Source: Phoma sp. XZ068
Taxonomy: Eukaryota > Ascomycota > Dothideomycetes > Pleosporales > Didymellaceae
Assembly (NCBI GenBank): GCA_004835665.1
Contig: RBKR01000020.1
Coordinates: 744,001 to 808,000, forward strand
Direction of reading: 5' to 3'
Length of the DNA: 64,000 bases
Part shown: piece after piece, positions 46,166 through 56,353 of the stretch
How the letters are laid out: every line of letters starts with the position of its first letter
How positions within the stretch are numbered: the stretch's first letter is position 1
Position numbers and translations under genes: made by a program
The notes under the pieces: model-generated
What the model was told of the DNA's origin: nothing
Databases searched by the model: none
Seen by the model: only the letters and a program-made list of their open reading frames with translations

Positions 46166-48436
46166 ATGTCCGGGACAGACTACAACTACGATGAGCAGGT
46201 CCGTTCACGCACCCACCTGGATAACAACAAGACTAATGACGCGCAGGGTCAATTCTTCCCCTACTTCATCCTGACCGTCACAACATTGGTCACCGTTCCT
46301 GCTACCATCTCCTTCTTCAAACCGAGCAAAGGTGCGCATTCCCGCCCACGCTCCCACCCCGCGCCTTCTTTTTGACACGTATACAGAACTCGAGAACACC
46401 GGAACGACAATAGATTCCAACTTCACGCCCGAACATGCCGATCTCATTCAGGGCCAGCGCAAGAAGCAGAAGCGCGCTGAGAGGAGGACGAAGCGGGGAG
46501 TCCTCATGCTTGGCGGATGGTCGCTGAACGCGCTTATGATCTACTTGATCTATGTCACGGCGCGAACAGTCACTAAGATCTGGGATCCCTATGAGGTCCT
46601 TGGCATTTCCAGGGTACGTGTGCTCTTGCAATGACATGTTGCAATTGAGTGGCGATCTAACAACGAGTGCAGAACGCAGACGAGAAGGCCATCAAGAAAC
46701 ACTACCGAAAGCTGTCCATCACACTGCACCCTGACAAAGCGCGCGAAGACCTGGCGAAGAACATCACGCTACAATCGATCAACGACCACTGGGTAGATGT
46801 CACCAAAGCGTACAAGGCCCTCACAGACGAGGAAATCCGCAACAACTACATCCAGTATGGACATCCCGATGGCAAGCAGAGCTTCAGTATTGGAATTGCT
46901 CTTCCCCAGTGGCTAGTCACGGAAGGTTCAGGCAAATACGTCTTGCTCGTCTACGCAGTCCTGCTCGGTGTCATTCTCCCGTACATGGTCGGAAAGTGGT
47001 GGTATGGAACACAGAAGTTGACCAAGGAGAAGGTACTTATTGCGAGTGCTGGCAAGATCTTCCGCGAATACGACAACGAGCAGGGCGAGACTGGTGTCAT
47101 CGGAGCTTTGAGCACCGGAGAAGAGTTCAACGAGGTTTTCACAGGTCACAAGGCAGAAAACGGTCTTTCCAAGCTGGAGCAGAAGGTTCTCGGTGGATCA
47201 GACTCGGTTGTCGCACAAGCACTCACCAAGAAGGACCGACAGAAGCTGGACGACCTGGAAGACAGCCGGAGACGCAAGGTTCTGACACTCCTTTGGGCAT
47301 ACCTTGGCCGGGTTGAGCTGGAGGATGACACTTTGAACGACGAGAAATTCGAGGTCGCCCCAATTGCCATCCGTTTGAACGAAGCATACACATCGATCGC
47401 ACTCGCCTACGGTAGCACTACGGCTGTCCTTTCTGCATACCACACATCACAGAACTTGATCCAGGCTCTGAGGCCCGGCGCTTCTCCTCTGGAACAACTG
47501 CCACACTTCACACCCACCATTGCAAACGCAGCCGAGGCTGAGAACGCAAAGACACATCTCACGATTCAAGAATTCATGAAGATACCCGAGGGGCAGCGCA
47601 GGGCGCGCATCGGTGACCTTTTGTCGCAAGAGCAATACAGCACAGCCATGTCAGTTGCATCCCGGATACCTGTCTTCACTGTCGAGAAGGCTTTCTTCAA
47701 GGTCGTTGGCGAGCGCTTTGTTACACCAAGCAGCTTGGTGCAGTTCGTTTTGAAGGGCCGCTTCATCCCATCCGGTGCCTCTGACGTCCCCGAAGTCGAC
47801 CCCAAGGATCTGCTCGACATTGACCCAGAGGAGGGCGACGTCGCCGCGATCACAGGCCGCAAGAACGACCGCTCTGGCGAGAAGCCAATCCAGCCTCCTC
47901 TCGCACACGCACCATACTACGCCCGCGACCACGCGCCGAGGTATCACGTCTTCCTCGCTGACAGCAAACAAGGCCGTATCTCAGTCCCACCTTTCACATT
48001 CTCGACATTCGACAAGCCCATTCTGGACGAGAGCGGTAACCCAACCTACAACGTACAGACCCTGAAGATGCAGTTCGGAGCGCCTCCTCAGGCTGGCAGC
48101 TACACCTTCGTTATGCACATGATCTGTGACAGCTATCTTGGCATGGACACAAAGATGGAGGTCACACTTGTTGTCGAGGACGCGAGCAAGGCTGAAGAGG
48201 TTGAGGAGGAGGGTGAGATCAGCGAGCCTGATGAGGGTACGTCACAACTATAGACACACATATTTGACATGACTAATGATACTGCAGATACCATCGCTGG
48301 CCAAATGCGCGCCCTTAAGGGCGGAGAGGCACCTAAGAAGAAGAGGACCGACGACGATTCGAGCGGCAGTGATACAGAGGGCGATGTTGAGAGTGAGAGC
48401 GAGACGGATACTGACACTGATTCGGACGAAGAGTAG
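46166..48436 (+). CDS. sec63: ER translocon subunit Sec63 (J-domain protein)
   Basis: Five exons, join(46166..46198,46247..46331,46387..46613,46673..48236,48288..48436), 685 aa. Membrane segments: PYFILTVTTLVTVPATISFF (about 15-34), GGWSLNALMIYLIYVTAR (about 80-97) and YVLLVYAVLLGVILPYMV. A lumenal J domain lies between the second and third, with HPD at 134-136 in LHPDKARED. The cytosolic part is the Sec63/Brl domain, and the C-terminus is strongly acidic (TDTDTDSDEE), as needed for binding Sec62. Intron 46199-46246 is 48 nt with no stop in frame and is easily read through. By family Sec63 recruits BiP/Kar2 to the Sec61 channel for post-translational import. The eleven-codon first exon matches the usual N-terminus MSGTDYNYDEQG. 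Confidence 0.94.
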
Positions 48437-48878
48437 TACAATCCGTTCGAGAAAGACCCAACAATACCAATACCCTACTTTGTAAAGGAGCGTATTGGAC
48501 GCACATATTCCAGAGCTACTCGGGCCAGCCCTCTTAGTCCCTGGAAATGATGAACAGACCGAAGCAGACCGCAGTTGAGATAGTGGTTATACCCAAGGGG
48601 GGTGGATTGTACAGTTGACTGGTTTCGTGCGAGAGTTCGATGATGGCATTTTATGGCGTTTCAAGCACGTACATAGGTTCGTGATGGTTTCTTGGACAGG
48701 AAAGATATTGGCAGCGCAAACGATTCAACTTTCTACTCAACATCCAAGTACTTCTTTCTTTCTGGCAGTCTTCGAAATACTTCTTTCATTACCATCCAGC
48801 TCGGCAGTTCGTTCTGTGATGTCTCGATGAGACATCAAAGCCAACATGTTCCTCGTCTCCTCTCAGCTTTCCCACTTT
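48437..48878. other. Convergent intergenic, Sec63 / glycosyltransferase-like
   Basis: 3' flanks of two convergent genes; nothing recognised. Confidence 0.5.
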
Positions 48879-49907
48879 TTATGTGCGCTTCGCCGCCTCC
48901 ATCGTCCAGTGCTTCTGCGTTTCCTGCTCAAGAGTATCAATGCCTATAGCATCCTTGCCTTGCATATCCACCTGCGCAAGCAACACCCCCAGGTTCCTTT
49001 GTACATCAAACGCGTTACCATGTTCAGGCTGCCTAAACACTGCCCTGCTCTTCCCTCCCTCCAACCCCTCATACCCACCCACAGGAGGGGGTGAAGAATT
49101 AGGAACACCATACCACTCGCGAGGCTGATACACTACACTCCCCCTCCCCTCCTCCCTCTCAAGAACCCGCTGCAACGCCGCGGCGGCAACATCTCCCTCT
49201 GCACTCCCGTTCTCCGGCACGCTGTCCGCGGAGTTCATCTCGTGCACCGCTTCAGCCAGCATTCCCAACGCCAGCGGACTAACCCTCACCCAGAACACAG
49301 ATACCCCCAGCGTCGCCCCAATAGTCTGGGGAAAAATGAACGAGAGGCTTTTAAACGCTTCAAACGCATCGTCTCCCGTTGCGGGAGGCAGAAGCCCTTC
49401 CAACTCACTAGCAGGATTCATAGGCACCACGTCTGGATCAAAGTATCTGCACCAGATCGTTAACCAATCAATCAATCAATCAATCAATCAGCTATAACTG
49501 CGCGCTCGCAAGTATCGAAAGCATGGCCTGTAAGGTATAAGGAAATGAAGTACATACAACAACCACTCCACTCTCTCCTCTCCTTCCCTCTGTAGCTCGG
49601 AGGTCAACACGTGGATAAGCCAGTATAACACATTGCCCCCGCCTTTCGCGATCGGTTGGCGCAGAATGTGCATGGTGTAGCCAAAATGCTTGTTCTGTAC
49701 TGCGTGGACGGCGAGGACGCGTTTGTGTGATGAGGATGCCGGGGCGTAGGATATGGTTGCTTTGGCGAGGCGGTGTGTGGGCGCTGAGGTGTGCTGGTGT
49801 GGAGTAAAGACGAAGATGAGGGAAATGGAGAGGAGCGTGAGTATGGTGAGGAGGATCTTGGGGCGAGGGATAGGCAGGGGGGGTTGCGGGATGTTGGAAG
49901 GTGGCAT
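48879..49907 (-). CDS. Putative type II membrane glycosyltransferase (GT34-like)
   Basis: Two exons, complement(join(48879..49446,49558..49907)), 305 aa. A short Pro-rich N-terminus precedes one membrane anchor at about residues 18-36 (ILLTILTLLSISLIFVFTP), the layout of a Golgi type II enzyme. Downstream, KHFGYTMHILRQ and, across the splice, ERVEWLLYFDPDVVPMNP resemble the EWLMWFDADTVVMNP block of GT34/galactosyltransferase-like fungal proteins; Asp120-Pro-Asp122 sits at the DxD metal-site position. FIFPQTIGATLGVSVFWVRVSP then resembles the conserved acceptor-side segment. The protein is shorter than most relatives and the middle Asp of the usual DAD is replaced by Pro, so activity is uncertain. 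The ATG at 49907 is the first in frame. Confidence 0.65.
49465..49490 (+). repeat. (CAAT)6 microsatellite inside an intron
   Basis: Six CAAT units (TGAT on the coding strand) lie in the 111-nt intron of the putative glycosyltransferase gene, 16-40 nt before its acceptor. Confidence 0.85.
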
Positions 49908-50090
49908 TTTGGCGGGATGGTGTGTGGAGAGCACGACAGGTTGAGTTTTGGATGGTGAGTGTAGTTGTGAGATGTGGGGAATGGTGAGGTGAAGATGATA
50001 GTATATCGAGAGAGATTTGTCTATTAATTACTTAGGAATTCTATCATGACTGCAATGCACAATGCGATGCTACTTTATCCTCGACAATTA

Positions 50091-52187
50091 TCATACCTCC
50101 TCCTTACCCTTTACCTCACCTGGATTAACCCTCATTTTCTGCCGTTTCGCATGATCTCTTTCCTTCTGTACCGCCTCTTCCTCTTCCCTCTTCTTCATCC
50201 TGAGATATTGGCAGAACTTGGACCGCTCCCTCATCTTACCTCCCCACTTCAGGAATGCGAAAGGGACAACGCACAGTGCGACTGCCAGAAAACCGAGTAA
50301 ACTCGTCGCCCATGCCACGCCCAGTGACCTATACATTGGCCTTGTTGCAAACGGCAGTACGGCGCCGAACGTCGATCGCGAGAGTGACGCAGCAGCCATC
50401 GCGCTCGCAGCGAAAACCTCGTATGCATCAACGAGGTAGTTCAGCAGCGCCATGAAAAGACACAGATAACCCATGCCGAAGAGAATGCCCGCGCAAGTGG
50501 GCACCATCCAGTGTATGTCTTCTTTTGCACTCCACCCGAGCCAGAAACTAGATATTACAAAAAACGGGCCGGCGATGCAGGCCAGTGGCAAACGAACCAT
50601 CTCTTCCTTGTGCGACCAAGGCTTGTTGGCTTGTTGAGCACGGGTCAGATACCAGTCCCAGGTGAGCGAGAAACATGCCGAGATCAGGGCGCCGACGCCG
50701 ATAGGGAGGAAGGCGAGACCTTGCTGGCCGGGAGTGAAGCCGTAGATTCCGGTAAAGATGATGGGGTATGCTTGAAGATAAATGTAGAAGATTGCATCTG
50801 TGGAGCCATTTAGCAAGGGTCACCGCCGTAGGTGTTCAGGACAACGTACATGCATAGCTTAAATATAAACAGGTGAACAGCACCAGCGGTTCGAAGCAAA
50901 GCATGCGCAGAGGCCGTGTCAGAATCACAGTTACTATATGATGGAAGTCGGTCTTCTCGAGCTCGATGGGCGCTATGATGTTCTCATCGCCAGTCTCCTT
51001 CCGTAGTCTCTGTGCTCGGTGCTTCAGAATGACGGGCCCGTACGTCTCGGGCAAGAAGATGAAGAGCGGCCAGGTAACACCAGCGAGAATAACTGCCACC
51101 CAAAAGGTCCAAGCCCATGAAATGACAGAGATATATCCCGCTATCGGCGGTCCTAGAATCGGTCCAAAAGTTGTTGCAGCCATAAATCCTGCCATACTCC
51201 TTCCTCGGCTTTTTGGGTTGTGGTAGATGTCTGCGCATATCCCGCCCACAACACTTATCGCGCAGCTACCTCCAATGCCAGTAAGTAATCTGAAGACCAC
51301 GAGAGAAGCGAAATTTGGTGACACAGCCGATGTGATAGTGAAGATTGTGAACATGGCAAACGATATCATCATAACCAGTTTACGTCCGTAGGACTCAGAA
51401 AGAGGACCCCATATCATTGGACCACAAATATAGCCCACGAGAAACATGGAAGTTGGTAGGATGAGCTTGTATTCGTTGGTCTCATGGAAGTGCTGCGAAA
51501 TGGGTCCTGTGGCTCCAGCTGATAGACTAATATGTGTCAGTTTGCTTCAAACATATAAACAGCAGAACATACGAAGAGCCAATGGTACTATTCATTACTA
51601 AGCGGAGATTAGAGAGTGTAGCTACTTATGGATATGATACTCACCACTCATGATAGCCACGAAAAGCGCGTAAAGCTTCTTGATCTGTCCATCGTCAGTG
51701 TACGAGAATGGGTATGTGAACACTGTTCGTACCTGCCGCCAATTGTTTGGATTATCAGGGTCGCCATCCTTGAACCGTATGATTTTCTTGGTGGTCGGTT
51801 CTCCAGCATTAGACACAATTGAACGTGAGCCCTGCCTAGAGGATGTGCTTGACAGTGACGGCGTGACTACCTCCTCGATTCCATCTTCGTCTGCCTTTTC
51901 CAGGTCAGACGATGAGTCCACCTCTTTCTGGATATCCTTCAATCGAGTGACACGAGAGCCTTCTGCATCTGAAAAAGCTGAGTCAGTAATATGCTCTGAT
52001 GGGCATGGCCAGTATTCTAGGTACGCGTACGACGACTTCTTGATGTTGATTGGCTACGGGTACTTTTCAAGCTTCGTGAAGTTGTGCTTCTCACGAGTGC
52101 CACCGGTGTTGTGACATTAAACCCGTCGTTCAGCCGCTGTTGCTGTTGATCGCGGGAATAAGTCTGTTCCAAATCCGCGGAATCCAT
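50091..52187 (-). CDS. MFS drug:H+ antiporter, DHA1 family
   Basis: Six exons, complement(join(50091..50797,50850..51526,51573..51597,51645..51684,51733..51968,52031..52187)), 613 aa. Spliced residues include DPDNPNNWRQIKKLYALFVA leading into helix 1, STIGSSLSAGA, then GYICGPMIWGPLSESYGRKL (DHA1 motif A in the helix 2-3 loop) and RLLTGIGGSCAISVVGG in helix 4, GPPIAGYI motif C in helix 5, and the second six helices in exons 5-6. A Lys/Glu-rich tail follows. By family it is a plasma-membrane proton antiporter for drugs, polyamines or small toxic compounds. Intron 51685-51732 is 48 nt with no stop and can be misread as coding. Exon 1 has two equally spaced donor choices (52030 or 52024), so its last two codons are uncertain. 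Confidence 0.88.
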
Positions 52188-52701
52188 CGTCCAGGGTGAT
52201 AATGTTTAAGGTTCGGCAACAATTAATCATATCTGACAGGGAAAGAAACAAACGTGGGCAAGATACTGTGAAGTAAGGTGCATCCGGGGAAAGAGGAGAA
52301 GCTTGACCCCTCAGTAATTCCGAGGTTGCGCACTTTGTAGCGTGATGTAGCGTGAAGTGGAATTCAAAAGCAAAGACAGCGCCACATCTAGTTGCATAAC
52401 GCGGGGATAATGCCTCCGCACGATGCCGGTAACGGCATAGACCCACATGTCGGTGCCTGCAAGAGCCTCAGATGGCTGCAATTCGTTGAGAACTTATCGA
52501 CTTGACCCTGTGGCCCGGATTGCAATATGGGTGACGATCCTGACTGTTTTCCAGCCTTATTCCGAGTCCGAGACACAACTCCGAAGCAAACGTCAACCCC
52601 GGCTGTCGGATAATAAAGAAGTGATACGAGTTGATGTTGTGAATTGTCGCATTGTTGATGTTGCATACCGTGCATTCTCTAACGCTAAGGAATTGTCGTG
52701 C
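52188..52701. other. Intergenic, DHA1 transporter promoter
   Basis: Upstream of the transporter and 3' flank of prefoldin subunit 4. No gene recognised. Confidence 0.5.
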
Positions 52702-53400
52702 TCAGGTTTCGAGGTTGATGCTCCGGCCAAAGCGGCCATATAGGGCCTTCTTCAGCTCTCCCATCTCTTCTTGAACAGACTCGAGCTTCGACTTCAGTGC
52801 ATCCACCTCTTCGTCGATAGTCTGTGTTGAGCTTTCGAGCAGCTCGAGAACCTGTGGCTGTGGTAATGAGACGAAGCAATCTCCAACTTTGTACCTGTGC
52901 GTACGTCAGCAATATGTCGCGTGCTTTTGGTGTGTAGAGAATTTCACGAAGGCTTGGACTTACGGAACCTTCTCCTCCTCATCCACAAGCTCGAGTTCTG
53001 TTGAGATCTCTTCAAGGTCTTCCTTCTCCTTCTGTTAAGGGTTAGTGACACAGCTTCATCAAATCGGTGTCAGGTGATCAGCCCTCGGTTGCAGTTATTG
53101 GCTCCTGGTTGCAGTGAAGGTAGTGTACCAGGTCCGGCGGTGAAGAGCCCGTTGGAATAGGAAGCAAGGCGGTGGCACGACGGGGTTACACTCACAATCT
53201 TCGCCCTGAGCTCCTCTTCTAATGTCGTCTCCTTCTGATGCAAGGAGCTGAATTTGTTGATCTTCTCCTGGTCCTCGCGGCGGACTTCCATGTCCTCCGC
53301 GCCCGCTGAGGCCTCCTCTTCTTTGGTGAGCTGTCTGTATATTAGCGGCGAATATCACAGGTGGGGCCGCCTGTTCCGAACTCACCATACGGCGCTGCAT
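52702..53400 (-). CDS. gim3: Prefoldin subunit 4 (Gim3)
   Basis: Four exons, complement(join(52702..52894,52964..53031,53196..53330,53386..53400)), 136 aa, the normal size. Exon 1 encodes only MQRRM. The product has the beta-prefoldin layout: an N-terminal coiled coil (MEVRREDQEKINKFSSLHQKE), a short loop with YKVGDCFVSLPQ as the beta-hairpin, and a second coiled coil (STQTIDEEVDALKSKLESVQEEMGELKKALYGRFG) ending in SINLE. By family it is part of the cytosolic six-subunit prefoldin that hands actin and tubulin to the CCT chaperonin. The second intron (164 nt) is longer than the rest. It sits 331 bp from the CASP gene on the same strand. Confidence 0.9.
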
Positions 53401-53731
53401 GATGTGAGGATTTAGATTGTGTCCGGTTCTGTTCTTTCTGGGAATGCGGGCGGGGAACTAGTTGATGCAGATTGCTAATGGTCTTGGCGTTGGCGATGAA
53501 GTTTCGAGATTGCGGGCAAGGTGTTTACCCAGCGCCAAGACCGCGCCCACATCGCAAGCACGACTGAAGTCACTGCCCCAATGACGATACAAAACTGTTG
53601 CTGTACATGAACCGTGTCAAAATCGTTCATTGTGAAATGTATGGGAAATTGTAGTCTTAATGCTCACTTGCTGATGCTGAACGCTTCGAACAATGAACTC
53701 AACGCCCAAAAGTACATAGCCACTACAGGAT
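53401..53731. other. Intergenic, prefoldin promoter
   Basis: 331 bp between the CASP stop and the prefoldin start on the same strand. Nothing else seen. Confidence 0.5.
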
Positions 53732-56085
53732 CTACGTGGTTCCTTCATCAACAGTATCTTTATGCCATAGGTCGCCAGGCCCCACATCGATAGGGCCAGC
53801 CGCTGAACCAGCAGCGGCTCCAAATGAGCTACCTGTGTGTGCTCCAGCAGTTGAGAAGAGCATCCAGAACACCATGAAATGCAGACCTAACAAATACGCC
53901 GCGAAAATGTTTCGACTTGTTCGTGTCTGCAACACAAACTTCGTCACTCGCAATACCATGCGCTCGAAGATGTGCATGCGCTTCATCGCGCGCGCTGACT
54001 CCCTGCCTCTGAAAGCAGCGAATGGTGAGAGGTTCGACTCGTAGGCGGAACGATACCGGTCGGTTGCGTTATCACCAATCTGGACAGTGGAGGGGTTTGG
54101 ATTAGCTCCGTACGACGACGCAGAGGTTGCAGGTCCTCTGTTGTGTGCGTTGTAGGATGACACGTAGCGTGTCTTCTCATACAGATCGAGGTTGTCCTTC
54201 TGAAGCGAACCGATCTCAGAACGCAGTGAAGAGACTGTCTGATGTGACTTCTGGAGTTCAGCCTCAAGCTCGGAATTGCGCTTTTTGAAGCGGTCTCGTT
54301 GCGCTGTGACCATAGGTAGAATACCAGAGCCTCCACCCACCTGCTCGCCAGCGCGTAAGGAGGCGAGTGTGTTCTGAGCGGAATTATCGAATCCGGAGAT
54401 GATGGAAGATGTAGGCGATGTTGCCCTTCCACGCCTTGTGCCTGCGAAGGACGACTGTGGGTATCGAGACACATAAGTCCCTGCTACTGACATTCCAGAG
54501 GGGTCGAACGCGTTGGATGCCTCCTGCTGAACCTTCTCAAGATCAGCTTCTAGCGTCTCGTTGAGCGCTCTGGATTTCTCTAGCTCCATGTTTGTTTGCG
54601 ACAGCTCTTCTTGCAGGGCCTCCAGTCTGCTCTGCAAGTCGTTGTGGGATACACGCAAGACTGTCAGCTCATTGCTGATTTTCTTGTTGCGCGCCAGTAA
54701 TAGCTGCTCTAATGTCTCGCCCCTTCCTCTCCCAGACGCGCCGTTTTGTGAGAGAGCAATCTCAGTCGCCTCATCGTCGTCATCGCCGGTTGCGAACTCG
54801 ATTGACTGGACTTGTCAGTACCGACTTGAAATCAAATTTGTTGCTTCATTACCTTGAGCACCTCCAACTCCTGCTTGACGTTGTCGTAGTCACTCCACTT
54901 CTGCACCTTTTCGCGCAAAGCATCCTTCTCACTCTTTAGGGATTTGATTTCTCTTTCTAGGTTGCGAGAGCCCGTCTCGAGGCGTGTGCGCTCGGAGTCC
55001 TTTTCGAATCGTGCATTCTCCAGCTTGCGCATCAACGACGAGTTCTCAGAGCGTAGGCGAAGGAAAGCCGGGTCGTCTTCGACCGCAACGTGCTGCGCAG
55101 GTGCAGAGGCCGTTTGGGCAAGGTCCAGACGCAGTTGTTCGTTTCGTGCTTCGACCTCGGCCAGGCGGTGGCTTGTCCTCTCCAACTCTGAGCTGACAAT
55201 CTCCAGTTCTGCAGCTGTAGCGCCGGTGTTTGCCCCTGCTGCTTCGTCTCCATTGCCTAGTCTTTGGGAGACCTCGTAGTTGGCCTTGAGCTCTTTCAAG
55301 AGTCGATCCTGATTCTCAACCTTCTCTTCCAGACTCTTCTCCTTTGCCTCCCAGTTGTCCTTCTTCTCGTCCAAAACTGCAGTCCATGAGGCCTCAACCT
55401 CCTTGATTTTGCTGTCACGGCTGTCCTCGACGGTTTTGCGGGCCGTACGTTCCTCCTCGAGCTTTTTCTCTGACTCTTCTAGCTGTGATGTCAACTTTGC
55501 GACGGTCTTCTGTAGTCGTTCGTTCTCGGCCGTGAGCTTCGGTACGACTTCTTCTGCGGTGACGAGGGAGTCGACGGAGGCTTCGAGGAGAGGGTATGGG
55601 TCGGGTGCCTCTGACAGCGGGGAGTACACTTGGAAGAACGAGGCCTGGACAGTCTTGGACTGGTTCGATATGAGGTCGATAAAGTTCTGGTACGCTGTCG
55701 AGGTTAGCTGAGCCCGGCTGGCGCGGTCCAGCAGCAATATGCTTACACTTCAGCAGGACCTTGATGTCGCTGAGTTTGCTCTCGTCATCCAGCTTTCTGA
55801 AGTCTTTGGTCTTCTGCGCTAGCTCCTTCCGCTGTGTGAGAGTGTCCCTTTGGTGTGCCACCAGGTCTGAAGCTACCGTGTCGAGTTGGGGAATAAGGGC
55901 AGTGAGATCGATGTCTGAAGCTTCATTAGCCCTCTGCCGTGGTGTGAGCATCACAAAGTCATACTCCTCCAGGCTCCAATGGCTTTCTGGAACTTGTTGC
56001 CCTCCTCGGCTTCTGGCTCTGAGGCTGGTTGCTGTGGCTCTTGCTCTTGCGCCGCGTGCGCTTCAACGTCTAAACCGCCCTCCAT
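53732..56085 (-). CDS. Golgi coiled-coil protein CASP
   Basis: Four exons, complement(join(53732..54805,54853..55694,55747..55914,55965..56085)), 734 aa. The N-terminus FQKAIGAWRNIDLTALIPQLD and HQRDTLTQRKELAQKTKDFRKLDDESKL match the conserved start of CASP. About 450 residues of coiled coil follow. The C-terminus carries the CASP domain, FERMVLRVTKFVLQTRTSRNIFAAYLLGLHFMVFWMLF, in which the last 20 residues form the membrane anchor, with conserved Tyr and His (YLLGLHF). By family CASP is a tail-anchored golgin that tethers retrograde COPI vesicles at the Golgi. The gene is divergent from the Vps3-like gene with 268 bp between starts; both act in membrane traffic. Confidence 0.9.
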
Positions 56086-56353
56086 GGCTGTTTCTGTGGT
56101 CGCTTTTGCACGTGCACAAGCGTGGGTATGTTATCTTGGTCGCAGCACAGTGCTGTGTCTGGCATACGCTGCTTTCATGTGTCGTGGTCAGGCTCATGTA
56201 GCCACGAAAGCCGGGGTGACGCGCGCGCGGGAGGCTAGGCAACCGATTGGCCCGCAAGCTTGAGCTTGTACCTGAGGAACGACGTCCACTGCCAGGAACA
56301 TGGCCCTCAGCTCGCGCCCTTAGCCAGCATGGCGCGTGTGATGCTCCTGAACA
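56086..56353. promoter_or_regulatory. Divergent promoter CASP / Vps3-like
   Basis: 268 bp between the two start codons. Both promoters must overlap; no canonical TATA box was found. Confidence 0.6.
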
